64,000 nt of DNA from Pseudoxanthomonas sp. PXM02. Its GTDB lineage: Bacteria; Pseudomonadota; Gammaproteobacteria; Xanthomonadales; Xanthomonadaceae. The stretch covers positions 1,736,001 through 1,800,000 of the forward strand of contig NZ_JACVAK010000001.1 of NCBI RefSeq assembly GCF_014851805.1. Direction: 5' to 3'. Within the stretch, counting starts at the first letter, position 1. The number at the start of each line of letters is the position of its first letter. The notes beneath the pieces were generated by a model. It was not told where the DNA came from. It ran no database searches and saw only the letters and a list, made by a program, of their open reading frames with translations. Shown piece after piece: positions 8,958 to 17,466 of the stretch. The translations under genes were made by a program, and so were the position numbers.

Positions 8958-9857
8958 GTGAGCGCGGCGCTGGCGACCCTGGCCGTCGACAGCCGTTGCA
9001 CGCTGGGCGAAGGCATCCTGTGGTGCGGTCGCCAGCGCGTCCTGTACTGGACCGATATCCTCGCCGCCGAACTGTGGCGACACGATCCCGCGAGCGGCCA
9101 CACGCACACGTGGTCGCTGCCCGCGCCGCTCGGCTGCCTCGCGCTGGGCGAGGACGGCCGTCTGCTGCTCGGCCTGGCCAAGGGCCTGTACGCGAGCGAC
9201 GTCGAATCCCAGTTGGGAACACGCACGCTGGCGATGACGAAGCTGGCCGACGTGGACGCGGACGAACCGATGACCCGCATCAACGACGGCCGCGCCGACC
9301 GTCACGGCGGCTTCGTGTTCGGCACCAAGAGCGAACATGCCGACCTGCATCCCATCGGCCGCTTCCATCAGTACACCGCGGCACACGGACTGCGCGAGTT
9401 GGCGTTGCCACGCGCCGCCATCCCGAATTCGATCTGTTTCGATACGGACGGCACGCGGATGTACTTCTGCGACTCGGTGACACCGCAGATCCTGCAGTGC
9501 CGCTACGACGCGGCGAGCGCGACCGTCTCCGACATCACGGTGTTCGTCGATCTGGACACGCCCGGCGCGGAGCCCGATGGCGCCATCGTCGACAACGAAG
9601 GCGCACTGTGGAACGCGCAATGGGGCGTCGGCCGGGTGGTGCGCTATCTGCCGGACGGGCGCATCGACCGCGTCGTGCACATCCCGGCGCCGCAGCCATC
9701 CTGCTGCGTGCTGCGCGACGACACGCTGTACATCACCAGTGCACGGGTGGGACTGGATGCCGACGCACTGGCCGCGCATCCGTTGTCGGGCGGCGTATTC
9801 GCACACCGCAACGAACGGTCGCTCGCGCGCGCCGAAGACCGGGTTCGCCTGCCATGA
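8958..9857 (+). CDS. SMP-30/gluconolactonase-like sugar lactonase
   Basis: 299-residue six-bladed propeller of the SMP-30/LRE family. It begins with the family's metal-ligand motif LGEGILW (residues about 15-21) and includes MTRINDGRADRHGGFVFGT, IPNSICFDTDGTRMYFCDS and EPDGAIVDNEGALWNAQWG. Those carry the conserved Asn and Asp metal ligands. GTG 8958 is used; it lies 4 nt after the dgoD stop. In this operon it should hydrolyse galactono-lactone to galactonate, between the dehydrogenase and DgoD. Exact lactone preference cannot be read from sequence. Confidence 0.9.
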   Translation: MSAALATLAVDSRCTLGEGILWCGRQRVLYWTDILAAELWRHDPASGHTHTWSLPAPLGCLALGEDGRLLLGLAKGLYASDVESQLGTRTLAMTKLADVDADEPMTRINDGRADRHGGFVFGTKSEHADLHPIGRFHQYTAAHGLRELALPRAAIPNSICFDTDGTRMYFCDSVTPQILQCRYDAASATVSDITVFVDLDTPGAEPDGAIVDNEGALWNAQWGVGRVVRYLPDGRIDRVVHIPAPQPSCCVLRDDTLYITSARVGLDADALAAHPLSGGVFAHRNERSLARAEDRVRLP

Positions 9858-10762
9858 TCGCGATCGACTGGGGCACCAGCAGCCTGCGCCTGTACCGCAT
9901 GGCCGACGACGGCCAGGTGCGCGAGCGGCGTCGCAGCGACCAGGGCGTGCTGGCCTGCGATGGCCGCTTCGGCGAGGTGCTGGCGCGCGAGATCGCGGGC
10001 TGGGACGACACCGACATCCTGCTGTGCGGCATGGTTGGCGGACGCGGTGGCTGGCACGAGATGCCGTACCTGCCCTGCCCCGCTGGCAACCACGCACTCG
10101 CGCTCGGCATGCAGCGCTTCCAGCCACCGGGTTTCGACGAACGCGCGCTCTGGCTGGTGCCGGGACTGCGCGACAACGATTCGGACAGCGTGCCTGACGT
10201 CATGCGCGGCGAGGAGACGCAACTGGCGGCGCTGCTCGACGTCCTCACCGGTGGCACGCATCTGGTCTGCCTGCCCGGAACCCACAGCAAGTGGGTCACG
10301 GTGCGCGACGGCCAGGTGCAGCGCATCGCCACCGCGATGACCGGCGAGCTGTATGCGCTGCTGCGCCAGCACAGCATCCTCGGCCGGCTGATGCCGGCCG
10401 GCGACGTGCGCTTCGATGGCTACGCGTTCGATGCCGGCCTGAAGCGCAGCGCCGATGGCGGTGGCCTGCTGCACCACCTGTTTGGTGTGCGCACGACGGG
10501 CCTGTTCCAGCAGTTCGCCGAACCGGCACTGCCCTCGTACCTGTCCGGCCTGCTGATCGGTCACGAACTGCGCGCGTCAGGCCTGTTCTCGCACGCACCG
10601 CGGCCGGCGCAGGTGCACCTGATCGGCAACGACCGGTTGCTGGCGTCGTACGCGCATGCGCTGACCACGCTCGGCGTCGGCGTGCAGCGCCATCCGGAAG
10701 ATCTGGCCGCGCGTGGCCTGCATGCGCTGTGGGCGCGACGCACGATCGCCGCCACGACCTGA
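9854..10762 (+). CDS. dgoK: 2-dehydro-3-deoxygalactonokinase
   Basis: 302-residue KDGal kinase, phosphorylating 2-keto-3-deoxygalactonate at O6. The N-terminal ATP-binding motif IAIDWGTSSLRLYRM, the MVGGRGGWHEMPYLPCPA stretch, MRGEETQ and CLPGTHSKWV are diagnostic of DgoK. The start ATG overlaps the lactonase TGA (ATGA). With the four upstream genes it completes galactose to pyruvate plus glyceraldehyde 3-phosphate. Confidence 0.95.
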   Translation: MIAIDWGTSSLRLYRMADDGQVRERRRSDQGVLACDGRFGEVLAREIAGWDDTDILLCGMVGGRGGWHEMPYLPCPAGNHALALGMQRFQPPGFDERALWLVPGLRDNDSDSVPDVMRGEETQLAALLDVLTGGTHLVCLPGTHSKWVTVRDGQVQRIATAMTGELYALLRQHSILGRLMPAGDVRFDGYAFDAGLKRSADGGGLLHHLFGVRTTGLFQQFAEPALPSYLSGLLIGHELRASGLFSHAPRPAQVHLIGNDRLLASYAHALTTLGVGVQRHPEDLAARGLHALWARRTIAATT

Positions 10763-10772
10763 GGAAGACACG

Positions 10773-12446
10773 ATGCTGATGCGGTGCGCAATGGCGCTGG
10801 TGATGGCGCTATCGATGGGCCCGGCCTGGGCGGGGGACGCGGTTTTCAGCGAGGTGCGTTATGCCGGCGACGATGGCGGCCCGGCCGTCTCCGCCGGGCA
10901 GTACCGCAACCCGGTCGTCGCGGGCTTCTATCCGGATCCGTCCGCGATCAGCGTCGGCGATGACTTCTATCTGGTCACCTCGACGTTCGGCTACTTCCCC
11001 GGCCTGCCGGTCTTCCACAGCACGGATCTGGTCTCGTGGACGCAGATCGGCAATGCGATCCATCGCCCCGGACAGATCAACTACGGCGAGAAGGAAGAAC
11101 TGACGCGCGGCCTGTTCGCTGCCACGCTGGCGCACCACGACGGCACCTTCTACGTCGCCAACACCTGTTTCTACTGCGATCATGGCAACTTCGTCGTCAC
11201 GGCGAAGGATCCGGCCGGGCCGTGGTCGGACCCGATCTGGCTCGATGTCACCGGCATCGATCCGTCGCTGTTCTTCGATGACGATGGCAGCGCGTGGGTC
11301 GTGCACAACGATGTCCCGGATGGAACGCTGCGCTACGACGGCCACCGCGCGATCTGGCTGCAGCGCTTCGACTTCGGCAAGCGCGAACGCATCGGCCAGC
11401 GCCTCCTGCTGGTCGATGGCGGCGCCGATCCGGCGAGCAAGCCGGAGCATGTCGAAGGTCCGCACATCTTCAAACACGATGGCTGGTACTACCTGACCGC
11501 AGCCGAGGGCGGCACCGGCGAACAGCATGCGCAGATGGTATGGCGCAGCCGCGCGCTCACCGGCCCGTACCAGCCCGCGCCCTCCAACCCGTCGCTGACG
11601 CAGCGCGACCTGGACCCGAAGCGTGCCGACCCGGTGACGTCCACCGGGCACGCGCAGTTCGTGAAACTCAAGGACGGGACGTGGTGGGCGGTGTTCCTCG
11701 CCACGCGTCCGTACCGCGGCAACCAGTACAACCTGGGGCGCGAAACCTTCCTGCTGCCGGTGACGTGGAAGGACGGCTGGCCCGTGATCCTGCCGCGCGG
11801 CGAGCGTGTGCCGATGGCGGTGAAGCGACCCGACCTGCCGCGCAGTCCGCAGCCCGTGCCGACCAGTGGCCCGATCAGCTGGACCGAACGCTTCGAGGCC
11901 ACGTCGCTGCCGCTGTCGTGGATGACGCTGCATCCGCCGAAGACGCCGTGGTACTCCACCGGTAAGCGAGGATTGACGCTGACACCCGGCGCGATGCCGC
12001 TCGGCGCCTTCGGCACGACACCCGGCCAGCCCGCCTACGTGGCCCATCGCCTGCAGCACCACAAGGCGACACTGGAAACCACGCTCGCAACCTTCGACCC
12101 GACGGTCGGCGAACTCGCCGGGCTCGCGCTGCTGCAGAACGAGTACGGTCACTACGTGCTCGGCATCGAACGCGATGCGCAGGGATTGGCGGTGTCGCTG
12201 TACCGGCGCAGTGGTCGCGACGGTGCGAAGGAAGGCAATCGCCTCGCACGCATTCACTTGCCCGAAGAACAGGGACCGGTCTCGCTGCGCTTCCGTCTGG
12301 ACGGCCCGCGCCTGGATGCTGACTACCGACTGGCATCAGGCGACTGGAAGACCGTTGCCACCGGACTGGATGCCAGCCTGTTGAGCGTGGAGACGGCAGG
12401 CGGCTTCATCGGCAACACCTTCGGCCCTTACGCGCTGCGTCGCTGA
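10773..12446 (+). CDS. Secreted GH43 beta-xylosidase/arabinofuranosidase
   Basis: 557-residue glycoside hydrolase family 43 enzyme. The start ATG 10773 has GAGGAAG upstream and opens a Sec signal peptide ending AWA (residue 20). The catalytic base is in FYPDPS (Asp55). GIDPSLFFDDDG supplies the pKa-modulating Asp and HVEGPHIFK the acid Glu. A second beta-sandwich domain from about residue 340 (WTERFEATSLPLSWMTLH) matches the C-terminal module of large GH43 xylosidases. It should release xylose or arabinose from side chains in the periplasm or outside. It lies 10 nt after dgoK and shares its operon. Confidence 0.92.
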   Translation: MLMRCAMALVMALSMGPAWAGDAVFSEVRYAGDDGGPAVSAGQYRNPVVAGFYPDPSAISVGDDFYLVTSTFGYFPGLPVFHSTDLVSWTQIGNAIHRPGQINYGEKEELTRGLFAATLAHHDGTFYVANTCFYCDHGNFVVTAKDPAGPWSDPIWLDVTGIDPSLFFDDDGSAWVVHNDVPDGTLRYDGHRAIWLQRFDFGKRERIGQRLLLVDGGADPASKPEHVEGPHIFKHDGWYYLTAAEGGTGEQHAQMVWRSRALTGPYQPAPSNPSLTQRDLDPKRADPVTSTGHAQFVKLKDGTWWAVFLATRPYRGNQYNLGRETFLLPVTWKDGWPVILPRGERVPMAVKRPDLPRSPQPVPTSGPISWTERFEATSLPLSWMTLHPPKTPWYSTGKRGLTLTPGAMPLGAFGTTPGQPAYVAHRLQHHKATLETTLATFDPTVGELAGLALLQNEYGHYVLGIERDAQGLAVSLYRRSGRDGAKEGNRLARIHLPEEQGPVSLRFRLDGPRLDADYRLASGDWKTVATGLDASLLSVETAGGFIGNTFGPYALRR

Positions 12447-12466
12447 CCGCGACGACGGGAGTCGAC

Positions 12467-14077
12467 ATGCCAGATACCTCGCGTCGCGCCCTGTTCAAGG
12501 CCGGACTCGCCGGTCTGGCCACTTGGCCACTGTCATCACGCGCCGCGACTTCTACAGCTTGCGCGCCAGAGCGGCCATCGCATGCGACCGGCATCGAAGG
12601 CCAGCGCAAGGCCGATCTAGGCGACGGCACCTACCTCAATCCCATCGTCGCCGGCGATCGTCCCGACCCCACGGTCCTCAAGGACGGCGACGACTACTAC
12701 ATGACGTTCTCGTCGTTCGACGCCTATCCCGGCCTGGTGATCTGGCATTCGACCGACCTGGTCAACTGGGCGCCGCTCGGACCTGCGCTGCGCACGAACG
12801 TCGGCACTGTGTGGGCGGTGGACCTGTGCAAGCACGGTGACCGCTACTTCATCTACCTGCCTGCGCTGGCACCGGGCGACGCATGGAAGATCCATGCGAT
12901 CTGGGCGGACGACATCCGCGGACCGTGGAGCGATCCCGTCGACCTGCACATCGATGGCTGCATCGATCCCGGCCATGCGGTGGGCGAAGACGGCAAGCGC
13001 TACCTGTTCGTCAACGGCATCCGTAAGGTGCGCCTGACCGACGACGGCCTGGCGACCGACGGCGCGCTCGAACCCGCCTATCAACCCTGGCGTTATCCGG
13101 ACGACTGGATCACCGAGAACTTCGCGCCCGAAGGCCCGAAGCTGATGCGCCGCGGCGACTGGTTCTATCTGGTCACCGCCGTTGGCGGCACTGCCGGCCC
13201 GGTGACGGGGCACATGGTGATCGCCGCGCGCTCGCGTTCGATCCATGGCCCGTGGGAACACTGCCCGCACAACCCGCTGGTGCGCACGCAGGATGTAGCC
13301 GAGCCCTGGTGGTCGCGCGGGCACGCGACGCTGGTCGAAGGCCCCGCGGGCGGTTGGTGGATGGTCTATCACGGCTACGAGAACGGCTATCGCACGCTTG
13401 GGCGCCAGGCGCTGCTGGAGCCGATCGAATGGACGGACGACGGCTGGTTCCGCGCCCGCGGCAGCGACCTGTCGCGACCGCTGCCTGTTCCACGCGGTGG
13501 CAAGGCAAGCATCGCTGGCGCTGCACTGTCGGACGACTTCTCGACGGACCGGTTCGGCACCCAGTGGGCGTTCCATGCGCCACGCCCCGACGAGATGCAG
13601 CGCGTGCGCTACGGACCGCGATCGCTGCGTCTCACCGTTGCCGGCACCTCGCCCGCCGATGGCAGCGCCCTGGCCTGCATCGTCGGCGACCGCGCCTACC
13701 ACGCCGAGGTCACGCTGACGCTGATCGACGGCGGCGAAGGCGGCCTGCTGCTGTTCTACAGCCCGAAGGCCTTCGTCGGCCTGGGCTTCACGCCCGACGG
13801 CCTGCGTGTGTTCCAGTACGCGGAGGAACAGACCTGGGCGCGGCAGGCGCTGCCGACGCGGCGCGTTCGCCTCCGTCTGACCAATGACCATCATGTGGTG
13901 ACCTGGCACCACTCGCACGACGACGGCCGCACGTGGACGCGGCTGGACACGCGCATGGAAGTGTCCGGCCTGCACCACAACGTGTTCGGCGGCTTCCTCA
14001 GCCTGCGCGTGGCGCTGTACAGCGCGGGCGCGGGTGCGGTGGAGTTCAGCGACTTCCGCTACCGCGCCCTCGCCTGA
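12467..14077 (+). CDS. GH43 enzyme with a Tat signal
   Basis: 536-residue GH43 family protein related to but clearly distinct from its upstream neighbour. The N-terminus SRRALFKAGLAGLATWPL is a twin-arginine signal (S-R-R-x-L-F-K), unlike the Sec signal on the preceding GH43. The catalytic base is in GDRPDPT (Asp67), the modulator in GCIDPGHA and the acid Glu in APEGPKLM. A C-terminal concanavalin-like domain begins near residue 355 (LSDDFSTDRFGTQWAFHAPRP). It is the last gene of the rightward operon and its stop lies 4 nt from that of the convergent flavoprotein gene. Substrate not resolvable beyond arabino/xylo side chains. Confidence 0.9.
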   Translation: MPDTSRRALFKAGLAGLATWPLSSRAATSTACAPERPSHATGIEGQRKADLGDGTYLNPIVAGDRPDPTVLKDGDDYYMTFSSFDAYPGLVIWHSTDLVNWAPLGPALRTNVGTVWAVDLCKHGDRYFIYLPALAPGDAWKIHAIWADDIRGPWSDPVDLHIDGCIDPGHAVGEDGKRYLFVNGIRKVRLTDDGLATDGALEPAYQPWRYPDDWITENFAPEGPKLMRRGDWFYLVTAVGGTAGPVTGHMVIAARSRSIHGPWEHCPHNPLVRTQDVAEPWWSRGHATLVEGPAGGWWMVYHGYENGYRTLGRQALLEPIEWTDDGWFRARGSDLSRPLPVPRGGKASIAGAALSDDFSTDRFGTQWAFHAPRPDEMQRVRYGPRSLRLTVAGTSPADGSALACIVGDRAYHAEVTLTLIDGGEGGLLLFYSPKAFVGLGFTPDGLRVFQYAEEQTWARQALPTRRVRLRLTNDHHVVTWHHSHDDGRTWTRLDTRMEVSGLHHNVFGGFLSLRVALYSAGAGAVEFSDFRYRALA

Positions 14078-14081
14078 CACG

Positions 14082-16148
14082 TCACGCCATCGGCGTCTCG
14101 TGATGGAAGTGGCGCTTGAACGGCACGTCACCGGTGCGTGGCGCATCGAGTTCCTGCGCGTAACGGTGGCCCGCGTACACCGCATGCGCGATCAGGCCTG
14201 GCGCCAGCGCGTCGCCGATGCAGGACACGCTGCGGATTCCCATTCCTTCCCACTCGGCTTCGCGCTGCCGGAGCGCCTGGTAGAGCGCATCGTCCGGCAG
14301 GCGCGCAGTGACCACGACCACCGCATCGCAGTCGAGCGACTTGCTGGCGCCGCTCCACACCTGCTCCAGCGCAAGCGTGGTGCCGGTGTACCCCGTGACC
14401 ATGTGCGAGACGCACTGCTGCACGCCGAGTTCGGCCATCCGCCACTGGATATGGCGGTAGTCCAGCGTGTTCGCGCTCCACGAGGCGAACGTGTCGTCGG
14501 GCGTCAGGCAGGTCACGTCGCAGCCGCGCAGCCGCAATGCCTCCGCAACGACGCTGGCGGTGTAGAAGTAATCATCGTCGTAGACCACCACGCGACCTTC
14601 CGGCCAGCGCCCGTCCATCAGATCGTCCGGCGTGAACACGCGCGGGTTGCCGATGAAGTCCGCGATACCCAACCCGTGCGTGCGACCGAACCCGTCCCGC
14701 CGCCAGTGGCAGCCGGTGGCGATGACGACATGGTCCGCGCCGAAGTCGAGCACGTCCTGCGCGGTGAGCGCGGAATCGAGATAGGTGCTGACGTTCGCCC
14801 GCTTGCCGATCTGTCCCAGCCGCCAGTCGCGCACGCGTGCCCATTCGGCCAGGCCCGGCAAGCGCGCCTCGCGGGTGACGCGTCCGCCGAGTTCGCGCCG
14901 CGCTTCGGCCAGGTGCACCTCGTAGCCACGCTGGCCGAGCGCGCGTGCCGCTTCCAGTCCGGCGGGACCGCCGCCGACCACCAGCACGCGCGCCTCACTG
15001 GCCTTCGTCGCGATGCGCTCCGGATGCCAGCCCTTGCGCCACTCCTCGCCCATGCTGGGGTTCTGCGTGCAACGGATCGGCGAGATGGTCATGTCGCCGG
15101 AGACGCAGATGTTGCAGCCGATGCATTCGCGGATGTCGTCGACGCGGCCTTCCTCGATCTTGCGCGGCAGGTAGGGATCGGCGATCGACGGGCGCGCCGC
15201 ACCGATCAGGTCGATCACGCCACGGCGGATCTGCGAGACCATCGTGTCGGGCGAGGTGAAGCGACCCACGCCGACCACCGGTTTGGTGGTCGTCTTGCGA
15301 ACGAAGTCGATGAAAGGTTCCTGTGCGCCTTCGCGGGCAAAGCGCGACGGCACCGAGTCGTTGTACCAGGCGGCGAGATTGACGTCCCATAGATCAGGCA
15401 ATTCGGCCAGCAGGCCGACGATGTCCTGCGCCTCGGCCAGTTCCACGCCACCCGGCCCCAGCAGTTCCTCGGTGGCGAAGCGCAGTGCGACCGCGCAGCG
15501 ATGCCCGACCGCTTCGCGCGTGTCCTGCAGCACCTCGCGCAGCAGGCGCACGCGGTTCTCCAGCGAGCCCCCATAGGCATCCGTGCGCTGGTTGCGGCGA
15601 CGCTGCAGGAAATGCATCGGCAACGACAGGTCATGCGCGGCGTAGACATAGATGATGTCCATGCCGGCCTTCATGCCGCGCACGGCGGCGTCGCGATGCC
15701 AGCGCCGGTACTCGGCGATGTCGTGCAGGTCCATCGCGCGCGCCTGCGACGGATAGCCGTACTTGGATGGCTGGTGCGACGGCGCGAGCAGCACTTCCCG
15801 CGAGTACAGGTTGGAGGCGGTCGGCCCGTTGTGCGACAGCTCCAGCGCGGCCAGTGCGCCGTGCGCGTGCACCTTGTCGCACATCAGTGCCAGCGCGGGG
15901 ATATCGCGATCGTCCCACAACCGCGCCTCGACGTACGGCGTCAGATCGCTGCTGGGGTGGATCTCGCACTCTTCGGTCGACACCACGCCCCAGCCGCCTT
16001 CGGCCTTCACTTCGCGCATCGCCGCATGCGCCAGCGGCATCGCGTGGCCCATGCCGTTGCAATGCGGCACCTGGAAGAAACGGTTCTTCGTCGTCACCGG
16101 TCCGATGCGGACCGGTTCGAACAGAATGTCGTAGCGCGGATCACGCAC
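14082..16148 (-). CDS. TMADH-type FMN/FAD/Fe-S demethylase (N-methylproline or dimethylglycine type)
   Basis: 688-residue member of the trimethylamine dehydrogenase / 2,4-dienoyl-CoA reductase family. Residues 1 to about 350 form an old-yellow-enzyme TIM barrel binding FMN (PHCNGMGHAMPLAH, ELSHNGP). A [4Fe-4S] cluster follows in CIGCNICVSGDMTISPIRC (about 355-375). The rest is a Rossmann pair (VLVVGGGPAGLEAARALG). Close relatives are DgcA and N-methylproline demethylases. The gene is third in an operon behind a Rieske oxygenase and a permease and overlaps the permease by 8 nt. The context fits stepwise N-demethylation of a betaine. Which methylated amine is used is unknown, and DgcA-type dimethylglycine use is equally possible. 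Confidence 0.82.
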   Translation of the reverse strand: MRDPRYDILFEPVRIGPVTTKNRFFQVPHCNGMGHAMPLAHAAMREVKAEGGWGVVSTEECEIHPSSDLTPYVEARLWDDRDIPALALMCDKVHAHGALAALELSHNGPTASNLYSREVLLAPSHQPSKYGYPSQARAMDLHDIAEYRRWHRDAAVRGMKAGMDIIYVYAAHDLSLPMHFLQRRRNQRTDAYGGSLENRVRLLREVLQDTREAVGHRCAVALRFATEELLGPGGVELAEAQDIVGLLAELPDLWDVNLAAWYNDSVPSRFAREGAQEPFIDFVRKTTTKPVVGVGRFTSPDTMVSQIRRGVIDLIGAARPSIADPYLPRKIEEGRVDDIRECIGCNICVSGDMTISPIRCTQNPSMGEEWRKGWHPERIATKASEARVLVVGGGPAGLEAARALGQRGYEVHLAEARRELGGRVTREARLPGLAEWARVRDWRLGQIGKRANVSTYLDSALTAQDVLDFGADHVVIATGCHWRRDGFGRTHGLGIADFIGNPRVFTPDDLMDGRWPEGRVVVYDDDYFYTASVVAEALRLRGCDVTCLTPDDTFASWSANTLDYRHIQWRMAELGVQQCVSHMVTGYTGTTLALEQVWSGASKSLDCDAVVVVTARLPDDALYQALRQREAEWEGMGIRSVSCIGDALAPGLIAHAVYAGHRYAQELDAPRTGDVPFKRHFHHETPMA

Positions 16149-17466
16149 CCTCTGCCTCTGCGCGACGCCGTTGCCCCAGCAGGAAGTACAGCGGCAGACC
16201 GGCCGCCATCAGCGCCAGCGCCAGCCAGAACGGCTGCGCGCCCATGCCGATGAAGGCGAACACCGTATACGCCACACCCAGCACGGCTGCGACCAGCAGC
16301 GTGCGTCCGGCGCCACGATGTCCCCGCCACCACAGCACGCCCAGCGCCAGCGAGCAGCCCAGGTAAAGCGGCAGGTTGGCGGCGGTCACCACCGTGCTGA
16401 GGAAGGTGAAGCCGGCCACCGCCGAACGGCTGTAGTTCATCAGCACCATCACGCTGGCGAGCAGGGCCGTCAGCACCAGCGCACCGGCCGGGGCGCCGAA
16501 CCGATTGGCCCGCGCGAACACGCGGGGCATCGTGCCGCTCTCGGCCATGGTGCGCATCATCTCGCCGCTCAGCAGCGTCCAGCCGTTCAAGGCACCCAGG
16601 CCGCTGACGACGACGAACAGCGCAATCCACCGCCCCGTGCCTTCGCCGGCGAAGCGCTCCATCACCAGCGCGAACGGTGCGCTGGACTGGGCGAGCTCGG
16701 CATGCGGCAACAACAGCAGCGGCACCGAAGAAACCACGAGATAGATCGCAGCGGTGATCCACGTGCCCGCCATGGTCGCCCTCGGAATGGTGCGACCGGG
16801 ATCCCTGACCTTCGACGCGGGAATCGTCGCCGACTCGATGCCCAGCATGGCGAACAGCGCCAGCGTCGACGCCGCCATCGCATCGCCCAGGCTGATCGGC
16901 CTGGCGGGCGGGTGCGCGGCGAACGACCCGGGTGACTGCAGCAGCATCCAGGCACCCAGTCCCGCCACGGCCAGCATCGGCAGCAACTTCAGGACCGTGG
17001 TGACCACCTGCACGCGCCCACCGCTGCGCACGCCCAGCAGGTTGACGCCGACAAAGGTCCACAGCGCGCAAAGGCCCAGCACCGCAGGCGGCACGCGCGC
17101 GAGCGACGGGAAGATCGATGCGGCGTAACCGGCCACGCCGGTGGCGAGCGCGGCGAGGGTGATCCAGTTCGACACCCAGTACGACCACAGCACCACGTAG
17201 GCCGGCAGGCGACCCAGCGTCTGCTGCACATAGCCATACGGTCCGTCCGCCTGCGGCAGCAGGCGCGCCAGCTGCGCGAGTACCCGGGCCAATGCCAGGC
17301 AGCCCAGCACCGTGATGCCCCATCCCAGCAGCGCGTTGTAGCCGAATGGCGCCAACGACGCGGGCAGCACGAAGATGCCCATGCCGATCGTGTTGCCCAC
17401 CACCAGCGCGGTGCAGGTCCAGAAGCCGATCTTGCGGCCATCGCGCGGCAGCGTGGCCGGGTTCAA
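16141..17466 (-). CDS. APC-family amino acid permease
   Basis: 441-residue inner-membrane transporter with about twelve hydrophobic segments. Its N-terminal GNTIGMGIFVLPASLAPFG is the unwound helix-1 motif of the APC superfamily. The likely start is TTG 17466, which overlaps the Rieske stop as TTGA; no ATG near this point would preserve helix 1. The 3' end overlaps the flavoprotein start by 8 nt, so all three genes are translationally coupled. It probably imports the substrate (or exchanges the product) of the demethylation pathway. Confidence 0.85.
   Translation of the reverse strand: MNPATLPRDGRKIGFWTCTALVVGNTIGMGIFVLPASLAPFGYNALLGWGITVLGCLALARVLAQLARLLPQADGPYGYVQQTLGRLPAYVVLWSYWVSNWITLAALATGVAGYAASIFPSLARVPPAVLGLCALWTFVGVNLLGVRSGGRVQVVTTVLKLLPMLAVAGLGAWMLLQSPGSFAAHPPARPISLGDAMAASTLALFAMLGIESATIPASKVRDPGRTIPRATMAGTWITAAIYLVVSSVPLLLLPHAELAQSSAPFALVMERFAGEGTGRWIALFVVVSGLGALNGWTLLSGEMMRTMAESGTMPRVFARANRFGAPAGALVLTALLASVMVLMNYSRSAVAGFTFLSTVVTAANLPLYLGCSLALGVLWWRGHRGAGRTLLVAAVLGVAYTVFAFIGMGAQPFWLALALMAAGLPLYFLLGQRRRAEAEGA

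Noticed and set aside
14082-16148. 2,4-dienoyl-CoA reductase (FadH) for the flavoprotein
   Set aside because: Same fold family, but the operon with a Rieske demethylase and permease and the closer match to TMADH/DgcA-type sequences favour an amine substrate.
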